Shown: positions 1-5,756 of the stretch, piece after piece
Numbering within the stretch: position 1 is the stretch's first letter
Layout of the letters: each line of letters begins with the position of its first letter
Source of the DNA: Actinomycetota bacterium
GTDB taxonomy: Bacteria; Cyanobacteriota; Vampirovibrionia; Obscuribacterales; Obscuribacteraceae
Assembly (NCBI GenBank): GCA_903970355.1
Contig: CAJCIF010000109.1
Location: forward strand, 1-6,072
Length of the DNA stretch: 6,072 nucleotides
Direction of reading: 5' to 3'
Translations under genes and position numbers: made by a program
Notes under the pieces: generated by a model
Databases searched by the model: none
What the model was told of the DNA's origin: nothing
The model's input: only the letters and a program-made list of their open reading frames with translations

Positions 1-1
1 G

Positions 2-850
2 TGGCTCATCGTAAGCGATTACCACATGGAGAAAAGCGATCCCTATGAGAACTATGTGTCCGTATTTACGGTTCTTCCGTGCGGGAAGCACTTTTTCTCT
101 AAGGCGGCTGTAGAGGCAGGGCTTCCCAAAAAATTAAGTCAGAGTAGTGTCACAGATGGTGACATAGAATTTCTTAAACACCTAAACCATTTTACGTTCA
201 TCTTTATTAGCGATCGAAAATTTCGAGCGGCTGCTCCCTCCGCCGATGCAGCCAAATCAAGCATCGATGTTTCAATTCAGAACATGATGAAGTGGAAAAA
301 CGCTGCCGATTGTAAGCAGATAATTGATCAGTTCCGGCGCTTTCGCGAAGAAGCAAACGCGGTCGGTTTCAATTTGAAACTGTTTAACCATGCTACTCTC
401 TCAGCCGCTTGCGTCGCCGCGATTGCACTGATAATGCTTCAAACAATTTCCGTAGAAACTATAAACTGGCTTTCGGACCGTGATGCGATGATCGACAACC
501 TCAATGGTATCGTTTATAAGATGTTTCACTTGAACATGGTTGCTTTTGCGCAGATTCACAAGCTAAAACCGTTCAACCTGGTGTGGTTTGGCGAAGGGGC
601 AGATCAAAACATATCGGGAAAAAAGAAACCTCTTCCACTCGCTCCATACATCCGAATTCCAGATTATTTTGCTGCACCGATTGCCGCCTCTCAATTGAAA
701 TCGAACGGTCTACGGCATTTAGACAATGAGAAGTATCAGAGGATCCTGGCTTATGTAATAGCTGACAGTCAAAAAATCGCGGTTCTTCGTCTGGTGAATG
801 ATCCTGGATGGGGTCTGCTGCGAGTTAATATCAGATCGTCGCCACCATAA
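2..850 (+). CDS. Uncharacterised protein, probably 5'-truncated by the window edge
   Basis: I do not recognise this protein. The frame is open back to position 2, reading W-L-I-V-S-D-Y-H before the first ATG at 26. That ATG has no Shine-Dalgarno-like sequence ahead of it, so the true start probably lies left of the window. From the ATG there are 274 residues. Residues about 121-140 (numbered from that ATG) form a strongly hydrophobic stretch rich in Ala, Ile and Leu, which could be one membrane segment or a buried helix. No signal peptide is visible. The N-terminal strand with Asp (L-I-V-S-D-Y) and the late segment Y-I-R-I-P-D-Y-F-A-A (residues 208-217) faintly recall DUF3800-type proteins, which have an N-terminal acidic strand and a late 'aDliag' motif. 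This is a weak resemblance and not an assignment. The gene ends 13 bases from the stop of the convergent neighbour. Reality of the gene is likely from its length and normal composition; function unknown. Confidence 0.75.
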   Translation, partial: WLIVSDYHMEKSDPYENYVSVFTVLPCGKHFFSKAAVEAGLPKKLSQSSVTDGDIEFLKHLNHFTFIFISDRKFRAAAPSADAAKSSIDVSIQNMMKWKNAADCKQIIDQFRRFREEANAVGFNLKLFNHATLSAACVAAIALIMLQTISVETINWLSDRDAMIDNLNGIVYKMFHLNMVAFAQIHKLKPFNLVWFGEGADQNISGKKKPLPLAPYIRIPDYFAAPIAASQLKSNGLRHLDNEKYQRILAYVIADSQKIAVLRLVNDPGWGLLRVNIRSSPP

Positions 851-863
851 ATGACTTTTATGC

Positions 864-1109
864 CTAAACCCGAAACGGTTTGTGAAAGAGCACTCCATCC
901 TTATTTTGCAGATAGAGTGAAGTTTGAAGACCGTCCAAGGTGAATCTGACAGCACGAAACATAATGAAGTCTGGCATTGCTTTTGCCAAGTAACAAGCTG
1001 CTTTCCAGCACTGCGTCAGATCGATCGCTTGCTGGTCGATATCTGCATCACAGATTTCAGTGGCTTTTGCTTCACGCACAATACATTGGTAGATTTCGTG
1101 GACGGTCAT
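864..1109 (-). CDS. Small uncharacterised protein (81 aa)
   Basis: The frame can be extended to a TTG at 1136, but I chose the ATG at 1109 because GAGG (complement of 1118-1121) lies 8 bases ahead of it and a plausible promoter sits further upstream at 1142-1170. The product is 81 residues, soluble-looking, without a signal peptide or membrane segment. It has four cysteines (C9, C20, C34, C39), with the last two spaced C-x4-C, and a helical, acidic first half (E-I-C-D-A-D-I-D). The C-terminal half (F-R-A-V-R-F-T-L-D-G-L-Q) looks like alternating beta strands. I do not recognise a family. The cysteine spacing does not match a standard zinc ribbon. The gene is convergent with the unknown protein on its left and transcribed in the same direction as the tRNA and kinase operon, but 302 bases separate it from the tRNA. 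Independent start signals support it being real. Confidence 0.6.
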   Translation of the reverse strand: MTVHEIYQCIVREAKATEICDADIDQQAIDLTQCWKAACYLAKAMPDFIMFRAVRFTLDGLQTSLYLQNKDGVLFHKPFRV

Positions 1110-1141
1110 AATGGATACCTCAAAACGAGTCAGCAACTTCG

Positions 1142-1170
1142 AGTGTAAGGCTGTGATTGCTTAAAAGCAA
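1142..1170 (-). promoter_or_regulatory. Candidate promoter of the 81-aa gene
   Basis: On the minus strand TTGCTT (1170-1165) is followed after 17 bases by TACACT (1147-1142). This is 3/6 and 4/6 to the sigma-70 consensus with ideal spacing. It would start transcription near 1135, giving a short leader of about 26 bases that contains the GAGG site of the gene at 1109. The -35 overlaps a small inverted repeat (TTGCT-TAAA-AGCAA, 1157-1170 region), which could be an operator or chance. Confidence 0.3.
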
Positions 1171-1365
1171 GCATTGAATTTGGTATCACGCGTTTTGGAT
1201 GGCTTTTCCTGAGAAAACATTTTTCGCAAGGCAGATGAATTGAAAGATGGCCGCCAAGACAGAATTTGATAACCAACAATTGAACAGCTCCAGAATATTC
1301 ATAACTGCTCAATATTTTAACGTTAAACCATCGAACCGATGCCCCAGCCTATCACTTATCACCCC

Positions 1366-1385
1366 GTGCAGGGCATGTGCAGGGC
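1366..1385. repeat. Short tandem direct repeat GTGCAGGGC
   Basis: Two perfect 9-base copies occur at 1366-1374 and 1377-1385, separated by two bases, about 30 bases beyond the 3' end of the tRNA. The significance is unknown. It could be part of an imperfect stem in the tRNA trailer or chance. Confidence 0.45.
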
Positions 1386-1411
1386 GCGTATATATCGATC
1401 CTCGAAAAGTT

Positions 1412-1485
1412 CACCCTCGGAGAGACTCGAACTCCCGACACCCTCCTTAGGACGGAGGTGTTCTATCCAACTGAACTACGAGGGC
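1412..1485 (-). tRNA. tRNA-Arg (anticodon CCU)
   Basis: The minus strand folds into a full cloverleaf. The acceptor stem is GCCCTCG with CGAGGGT (a G-U pair at 1-72). The D arm has GTTC/GAAC. The anticodon stem is CCTCC/GGAGG around a loop with anticodon CCT (complement of 1449-1451). The T arm is GGGAG-TTCGAGT-CTCTC with one G-U pair. The discriminator base is G and CCA is not encoded, so it must be added after transcription. The tRNA reads AGG codons, normally a minor arginine codon. The gene lies 67 bases downstream of the last response regulator stop and on the same strand, but it has its own -10 box, so it need not be part of that operon. Its 3' end points toward the two unrecognised genes on the left. 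Confidence 0.95.
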
Positions 1486-1496
1486 ACAACGATAAG

Positions 1497-1502
1497 ATTA
1501 TA
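1497..1502 (-). promoter_or_regulatory. Candidate -10 box of the tRNA-Arg gene
   Basis: The minus strand reads TATAAT, a perfect -10 match, ending 11 bases before the mature tRNA 5' end. Transcription would start around 1490, leaving a leader of only about five bases for RNase P to remove. No good -35 hexamer is present at 16-18 bases (GGCCAA at 17), so strength depends on features I cannot judge. Confidence 0.5.
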
Positions 1503-1552
1503 ACTTCAGATCAAACATCTTGGCCTGCTGACCGAGTTTGACATTGAATCAC

Positions 1553-1948
1553 TTATTTTGCAGTGATTTCGCGAATTAATTCTTCCAGTTGATCGCTGAA
1601 TGCAGTTGTTTTAGTGATGAATTTGCTGGGTCCAAGATGCAGTTCTGCTTTTTCTTTAGCAGATAACTCAAGAGTCGTATGAATAATGAGTGGAATCGAG
1701 CACGTTGAAGGATTCTCGCGTAATTTAGCGATCACTTGTTGTCCCGAAATATCGGGCAGCCCCAAGTCAAGAATCAACACCGATGGTTTTCGGTCTTCGA
1801 TCATCTTAAGTGCCTGTATTCCATTTCTTGTTGACCGGGATGAGCAACCGAATGTTTTCACTTGAAGGGACATAACGTGATTCAGCATGACGTCATCTTC
1901 GACGATTAAAATATCCAGTAGCTGACTTGTCTGGTTATTTTCTGTCAT
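1553..1948 (-). CDS. Single-domain response regulator (CheY-like receiver), last gene of the operon
   Basis: The 131-residue product is one receiver domain and nothing else. The beta1 strand L-D-I-L-I-V-E-D-D supplies the metal-binding acidic cluster (E17, D18, D19), D61 in L-I-L-D-L-G-L-P-D is the phosphoacceptor, T91 is the switch Thr/Ser position, and K113 is the conserved lysine. The lysine is followed by Thr (T-K-T) and not the usual Pro, and His90 precedes the switch threonine; both are less common. No DNA-binding or enzymatic domain follows, so it must act by protein contact or as a phosphate relay or sink. The ATG at 1948 overlaps the end of the upstream kinase gene by 14 bases. A GGAGAG-like sequence sits about 11 bases ahead, a little far, so translation is probably coupled. 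The likely phosphodonor is the adjacent kinase (1935-3845); this is inferred from position. Confidence 0.9.
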   Translation of the reverse strand: MTENNQTSQLLDILIVEDDVMLNHVMSLQVKTFGCSSRSTRNGIQALKMIEDRKPSVLILDLGLPDISGQQVIAKLRENPSTCSIPLIIHTTLELSAKEKAELHLGPSKFITKTTAFSDQLEELIREITAK

Positions 1949-3845
1949 GGTGCAATTGGCTCTCCAGATTTTCTAAAACGTTCCCTTTAGACAAAGTTAC
2001 TCGAAATGTGGTGGTTGATTGTGGTTTGCTCAGGCATTCGATCGTGCCACCATGAGCGTCAACAATTTGTTTGCACAAATATAACCCGAGCCCACTGCCG
2101 CCGGCATAGCGTTTTCCAGTCTGTCCCTGACTAAATCGCTTAAACAAGCAGCACTGCTCTTCTGGCGCAATGCCAGGCCCGTTATCTTCAACTTCTATAA
2201 AGACATTGCTCTGCGAGTCCGAAAGCCTTACCGTGATGGTGCCACGATCTGGTACGAACTTTAAGGCATTGTCTAATAGGTTTTGCACAACACGCTCCAG
2301 CCTATGAGCATCGCCACTAATAATTTCTATCTTTGCGGGAAATTCAGTTATCACCTTTACACTGCGTAGGTTTGCAAAGGGCATAATTCGACTGACGCAT
2401 GATGAGATTATCTTCGGCAGATCGACGTTGTCTAAAGACAAAACGTTTACATCCTTCTCCGTGCGATAGACTTCGATGAGATCTGCTACCAATCTGAGCA
2501 GACTGTAGTTGCTCTCCTTAAGGTATTGAAGCATCTCGAGCTGTTCGTCGGATACAGGACCTATACGTCCTGCTATAAACAGATCAACGCAGCGGTTGGC
2601 GCCAATGAGCGGGTTTTTCATATCATGTGTAAGTGTGGCCATAAAGTCTTCGCGCTCTTCCATGATAGCTAACAAGCGAAGCTGCTCTTCATTCTCCTTC
2701 CGATCTGTGACGTCCGCTACCGTGCCCATCATTCTGTTCGGCTTGCCGAGTTGGTCCTTAAAAGATTCACCGCGTGCATAAATCCAACGCACGGCCTTAT
2801 CATTGTTCCTTACGATGCGGCATTCCATTCGGTAGTTCCCGTGTTCGATGCCGTCTTGAAAGACTTTTTTCACATAAAGCCTGTCTTCTGTGAGCACATA
2901 ATTCAAAAAGATGTCGAAATTCCATTCCGGTAACAGGACGTCGTGTCCGAAAATCTCATCATGCCGTAACGATCGCCAAACTGTGTTATTTAACAAGTCC
3001 AAATCCCAAATACCAACTTCTGCAGACTTTAAAGCCAGAGCCAGTCTTCCCTCTGTCTGTTTTCTCTCAGTTTCGGCAAGATTATGCTCAGTCATGTCAC
3101 GATCTATTTCAGAAGCACCAGAAACAGCGCCAGCTAGTCCTATTGGCGAAATCGTTTGTGATACTTCCACTTTTTGACCATTTTTCTTTATTCGAACGGC
3201 TTCCTGGCGAATTACATCTCCTTGTTTAAGTGTTGCCAGAATCTTTGAAAATTCCTCCTTTTCGTTCGAGGGAAGTAGCATCGCAATTGATTGTCCAGTC
3301 GCCTCTTCTGCCAGATAGCCAAAAAGCCGCTCTGCTCCTTTATTCCAGCTAGTTATGGTTCCTGTGATGGTTTTACTGATAATAGCGTCATCCGACGATT
3401 CAACGATTGCAGCCAACCTGGCATTCGTGTCGCCAACATTTTTTCTTGCCACGGCGTAGCTTATCGATCTTGCCAGAGTGGACGAATCTATTTGACCTTT
3501 GATCAGGTAGTCTTGAGCGCCAGCCCCCAAAGCTTGCAAGGCGATGGTGTCATCAGCGGTGCCTGTCAATACTATTAGGGGTATCAGAGGAACTGCTTTA
3601 TTTATCTTTTTCACAGTATCTAAGCCTGTGCTATCAGGTAATGATAAATCTAAAAGAATTAAGTCAGTGCCACCATGCTCTAATTCACGAAGCGCTTCTG
3701 CCAGACAATCACAATGTTTCAGTAAGAGACCCGTTTCTTTAAAAGGGGCGAGCTGGAACGATAGAAGCTCGAAATCATCATAATTGTCTTCGATCAGGAG
3801 GATTGAGCGAACGGGTAAACCACTAGTGATGTGAGAAGTCTGCAT
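1935..3845 (-). CDS. Receiver-PAS-PAS sensor histidine kinase (N-terminal REC hybrid)
   Basis: The 636-residue protein starts with a receiver (about residues 13-130: E19-D20, phosphoacceptor D66 in L-L-D-L-S-L-P-D, T94, K116). Two PAS domains follow, about 143-255 and 268-385, the second ending in a PAC-like segment (V-A-D-V-T-D-R-K). The kinase core has the H-box T-H-D-M-K-N-P-L (phospho-His H407), the N-box with N522 and N526, G1 D-N-G-P-G-I (D554), an F-box near 568-571 and G2 G-G-S-G-L-G-L (about 582-588). There are no membrane segments, so it is cytosolic and probably senses an internal cue or is controlled by phosphorylation of its own receiver. I chose the ATG at 3845, two bases after the stop of the preceding regulator. 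A TTG at 3884 would add 13 residues inside the upstream gene before the receiver fold begins. Its Shine-Dalgarno is weak (GAG), which suggests translational coupling. The next gene overlaps its end. Confidence 0.93.
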   Translation of the reverse strand: MQTSHITSGLPVRSILLIEDNYDDFELLSFQLAPFKETGLLLKHCDCLAEALRELEHGGTDLILLDLSLPDSTGLDTVKKINKAVPLIPLIVLTGTADDTIALQALGAGAQDYLIKGQIDSSTLARSISYAVARKNVGDTNARLAAIVESSDDAIISKTITGTITSWNKGAERLFGYLAEEATGQSIAMLLPSNEKEEFSKILATLKQGDVIRQEAVRIKKNGQKVEVSQTISPIGLAGAVSGASEIDRDMTEHNLAETERKQTEGRLALALKSAEVGIWDLDLLNNTVWRSLRHDEIFGHDVLLPEWNFDIFLNYVLTEDRLYVKKVFQDGIEHGNYRMECRIVRNNDKAVRWIYARGESFKDQLGKPNRMMGTVADVTDRKENEEQLRLLAIMEEREDFMATLTHDMKNPLIGANRCVDLFIAGRIGPVSDEQLEMLQYLKESNYSLLRLVADLIEVYRTEKDVNVLSLDNVDLPKIISSCVSRIMPFANLRSVKVITEFPAKIEIISGDAHRLERVVQNLLDNALKFVPDRGTITVRLSDSQSNVFIEVEDNGPGIAPEEQCCLFKRFSQGQTGKRYAGGSGLGLYLCKQIVDAHGGTIECLSKPQSTTTFRVTLSKGNVLENLESQLHHDRK

Positions 3846-3847
3846 GG

Positions 3848-4282
3848 TTATCTCGGAGGCGGCAATTGCACGACGCCAAACCAAAAGTCATCGATTGACT
3901 TTACGATTTGGGAGAGTGCCTGAAGGTCGACCGGTTTGCTTATATAACAATTGGCGTGCAGATCATAGGAGCGAACGATATCTTCTTCGGCTTGCGATGT
4001 AGTTAGAATGACAACCGGAATCTGACGCAATTCAGGATCCGCCTTCATTTCAGATAGCACCTCACGCCCATCTTTGCGTGGCATATTTAAATCCAGTAAC
4101 ACCAGAGATGGTTTGGAAGCAGATTCATATTTGCCTTTTTTGTTTAAGTAGTCCATGGCTTCGACACCATCATTAACTACATTAATATCGTTGGCTAACT
4201 TTGTTCCTTTTAGAGCTGCCAGCGTGAACTCTATGTCATCGGCACTGTCATCTACAATCAAAATATTTATGAGTTGGTTCAT
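3848..4282 (-). CDS. Rcp1-like single-domain response regulator
   Basis: The 144-residue product is a lone receiver of the type first described as Rcp1, the partner of the cyanobacterial phytochrome Cph1. It has acidic residues D11 and D12 in I-L-I-V-D-D-S, the characteristic L-L-D-L-N-M-P-R-K-D-G-R-E-V-L around phosphoacceptor D64, switch T94 in L-T-T-S, and K116 in S-K-P. The longer alpha1-beta2 and beta3 regions fit this subfamily. I start it at the ATG at 4282: GGAG (complement of 4293-4296) lies 10 bases ahead, and the ATG overlaps the upstream kinase stop as ATGA, a classic translationally coupled junction. An ATG at 4300 would add six residues (R-R-R-N-D) with no fold role. No output domain is present. 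The cognate kinase is almost certainly the gene immediately upstream, as such pairs are usually adjacent. Confidence 0.93.
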   Translation of the reverse strand: MNQLINILIVDDSADDIEFTLAALKGTKLANDINVVNDGVEAMDYLNKKGKYESASKPSLVLLDLNMPRKDGREVLSEMKADPELRQIPVVILTTSQAEEDIVRSYDLHANCYISKPVDLQALSQIVKSIDDFWFGVVQLPPPR

Positions 4283-5388
4283 GTCGTTTCTTCTCCGCAT
4301 TCAGGTATGGTGAAGTAGAAGGTTGAACCGATCCCTGGTTCAGACTCAACCCAAATTCGGCCACCATGACGATCAACGATCGTTTGGCAGATAGCAAGTC
4401 CAATACCGGTGCCTGCGTATGCAGTAGAAGAGTGTAATCGCTGAAATATTCGAAACACACGCTCAGCAAATTCAGGTGCAATGCCAATTCCATTATCCTC
4501 AATAGAAAACAGCCATAATGTTGCCTCACGTCTTGCCCTGATCCACACAACGGGAGGTTTGTCGGCAGCACAGAATTTGAGAGCATTCCCAATAAGATTT
4601 TGGAAGAGTTGTGATAGCTGGGAAGCATCAGCTGTGATGGTGGGTAAAAAATCGACATTTATTTGCGCGCCGCTTTTAGTGATGCTAGCGTTCAGGCTTT
4701 TAATGCAACTTGCAACAATCTCATTGCAGTTGGTTGGTTGCAATATTTGAGGCTTCGTCTGAATACGTGAGTAGGTAAGAAGATCATTGATGAGAGTCTG
4801 CATTCGTGTGACGCCGTCTTTAATCTTGTTCATGCAGCGAGTTGATTTCTCGTCCAGCCGCTCGCCTTGAAATTGCGCCAGCATATCTGTGAACCCACTG
4901 ATGGAGCGAAGTGGTTCTTGCAGATCATGAGCGGCTACAGTTGCAAATTGCTGTAAAGCTGTATTTGATCGAGCTGCTTCGTCGGAGAGCTTTTTTTGCT
5001 CGCTCGTGTCTTGAATGAGCAAGAGAGCACCAGTTATTTCATTTTCAGCGCTTTTTAAAGGTTTGACATGGATCGTGCACCACTTTGATCTTACTGAGCC
5101 CAGGTGATTCTGGATAAGCACTTCAAAATCAGCGGATACACCAGAAATTGCTGCTACTATCGATGATTCCGTATCAGGACACAACGTAATTCCATCTGGC
5201 AGGTAAAAACCATAGTGTTCCGTCCATTTCTCAAGCGGAACTTTCTCTGCACTAATTCCAACTATGGTTGATGCAGCCGGATTGCAAAATATGATCGCGC
5301 CAAGTTCATCTATGACGACGACCCCTAACCCGATGCACTCAAAAATCGATTCAACAAGGTGCAAATGTTGGGATAAAAGCTTTGGCAA
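4279..5388 (-). CDS. Soluble PAS-domain sensor histidine kinase, first gene of the operon
   Basis: The 369-residue kinase has one PAS domain (about 10-128), a short coiled linker, HisKA with the motif A-H-D-L-Q-E-P-L-R (phospho-His H154), and HATPase_c with N264/N268, D298 in E-D-N-G-I-G-I, an F-box F-R-I-F-Q-R-L-H and G2 G-T-G-I-G-L-A (326-332). The end of the domain (H-G-G-R-I-W-V-E-S-E-P-G) is typical of the Cph1-like kinase group that pairs with Rcp1-type regulators. It lacks the GAF and PHY domains of phytochromes, so a light-sensing bilin role is not supported. There are no membrane segments, so it acts in the cytosol. The start is TTG at 5388, with GAAGGA (complement of 5398-5403) nine bases ahead. 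No ATG or GTG precedes it in frame before a stop near 5465. TTG may limit expression. The stop overlaps the next gene as ATGA. Confidence 0.92.
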   Translation of the reverse strand: MPKLLSQHLHLVESIFECIGLGVVVIDELGAIIFCNPAASTIVGISAEKVPLEKWTEHYGFYLPDGITLCPDTESSIVAAISGVSADFEVLIQNHLGSVRSKWCTIHVKPLKSAENEITGALLLIQDTSEQKKLSDEAARSNTALQQFATVAAHDLQEPLRSISGFTDMLAQFQGERLDEKSTRCMNKIKDGVTRMQTLINDLLTYSRIQTKPQILQPTNCNEIVASCIKSLNASITKSGAQINVDFLPTITADASQLSQLFQNLIGNALKFCAADKPPVVWIRARREATLWLFSIEDNGIGIAPEFAERVFRIFQRLHSSTAYAGTGIGLAICQTIVDRHGGRIWVESEPGIGSTFYFTIPECGEETT

Positions 5389-5535
5389 AATACCTGATCC
5401 TTCAGCACAGAATTCATCTGTCCTGGTTAGCGGTTTAGGAATGAGTTGCTGCGGGGCAAACCATTACCTACTCAATCTCTAGGGGCATTATTGCGCGCCT
5501 ACCTGGCGCCAGCCGATACCTGCTTGAGCTTGATG

Positions 5536-5607
5536 TCAAAAGGCGACACTTTTTGCTCCATATGTATAGGGTGACATAGAACAGTGCGCATTTGTTTCAT
5601 TTGGCAT
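5536..5607 (-). CDS. Possible 23-aa leader peptide or small protein upstream of the kinase operon
   Basis: An ATG at 5607 is preceded by AGAGGA (complement of 5613-5618) with a five-base gap, the strongest ribosome-binding-site match on this strand in the intergenic region. The ORF encodes 23 residues, starting M-P-N-E-T-N-A-H and ending with TGA at 5536. It has no signal-peptide character and no run of one amino acid as in classical attenuation leaders. A second ORF of 20 codons (ATG at 5561, TAG at 5499) overlaps it in another frame without its own ribosome site. The ORF lies about 150 bases ahead of the TTG start of the first kinase. It could be a regulatory leader, a true small protein, a remnant of a frameshifted gene, or chance. 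Confidence 0.3.
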   Translation of the reverse strand: MPNETNAHCSMSPYTYGAKSVAF

Positions 5608-5639
5608 AATAATCCTCTGTTTTGTGTGTTATTCGCAAT

Positions 5640-5750
5640 GCGCGGTCCTGAAGACACGCTGCTAGTCGTTCCTCACCATTGGTGGTGGCGAACAGTTGCG
5701 AGCCTATGGTCGGGTTCGGTAAAGCCTCACTCGGTGGCGTTGGACCGTGT
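5640..5750 (+). other. GC-rich block with a possible 9-bp closing stem
   Basis: Bases 5640-5648 can pair with 5742-5750 over nine positions including two G-U pairs (core CGGTCC with GGACCG), enclosing about 93 bases. Inside, 5668-5693 forms an imperfect hairpin (GTTC/GAAC outside, CACC/GGTG inside). The G-U pairs work only in a plus-strand RNA. No known RNA family is recognised. Stems of this size can occur by chance, so this is a weak candidate for a structured RNA or cis element. Confidence 0.2.
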
Positions 5751-5756
5751 TATTAT
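5748..5756 (+). promoter_or_regulatory. Candidate extended -10 promoter for the exported-protein gene
   Basis: The sequence TGT-TATTAT matches the extended -10 pattern (TGn followed by a 5/6 match to TATAAT). No good -35 is seen at the usual spacing, which extended -10 promoters tolerate. Transcription would begin near 5763, leaving about 27 bases before the ATG at 5790. The box lies inside an inverted repeat GACCG (5743-5747) / CGGTC (5761-5765), which could bind a regulator. Confidence 0.35.

Larger units (their letters stand above)
1110..1411. other. 302-base intergenic region without a convincing gene
   Basis: This stretch lies between the start of the 81-aa gene and the 3' end of the tRNA. 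Beyond the candidate promoter at 1142-1170, it holds an 8-base palindrome GAATATTC (1293-1300), a 12-base palindrome TTTAACGTTAAA (1316-1327), a 5-base stem CATCG/CGATG with a 3-base loop (1329-1341), and two copies of GTGCAGGGC spaced 11 bases apart (1366-1374 and 1377-1385). Reading frames of 60-67 codons occur on both strands but lack start signals, and one runs into the tRNA. I see no good intrinsic terminator with a U-run downstream of the tRNA. Confidence 0.6.

Noticed and set aside
846..862. CATAAA/TTTATG hairpin between the two convergent stops, considered as a bidirectional terminator
   Set aside because: The stem is six weak A/T-rich pairs with no T-run on either side, so it does not meet the usual form of an intrinsic terminator.
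924..1148. 74-codon plus-strand frame opposite the 81-aa gene
   Set aside because: It is antisense to a gene with better start signals and has no convincing ribosome site.
1130..1312. 60-codon minus-strand frame between the tRNA and the 81-aa gene
   Set aside because: It starts at TTG without a Shine-Dalgarno sequence, overlaps the promoter region of the 81-aa gene, and has composition unlike a folded protein.
1247..1450. 67-codon plus-strand frame ending in a P-R-R-D-S-N-S-R-H-P-P-like tail
   Set aside because: It runs into the tRNA gene on the opposite strand. This tail is the typical false translation of an antisense tRNA, and there is no ribosome site.
4248..4658. 136-codon minus-strand frame inside the first kinase gene
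   Set aside because: It is a shadow of the HATPase_c region in another frame; the kinase frame has all the conserved motifs.
5499..5539. TTGACA on the minus strand at 5539-5534 as the -35 of the kinase operon
   Set aside because: No acceptable -10 exists at 16-18 bases. The best candidate, TATCGG, is 3/6 at a 15-base spacing.
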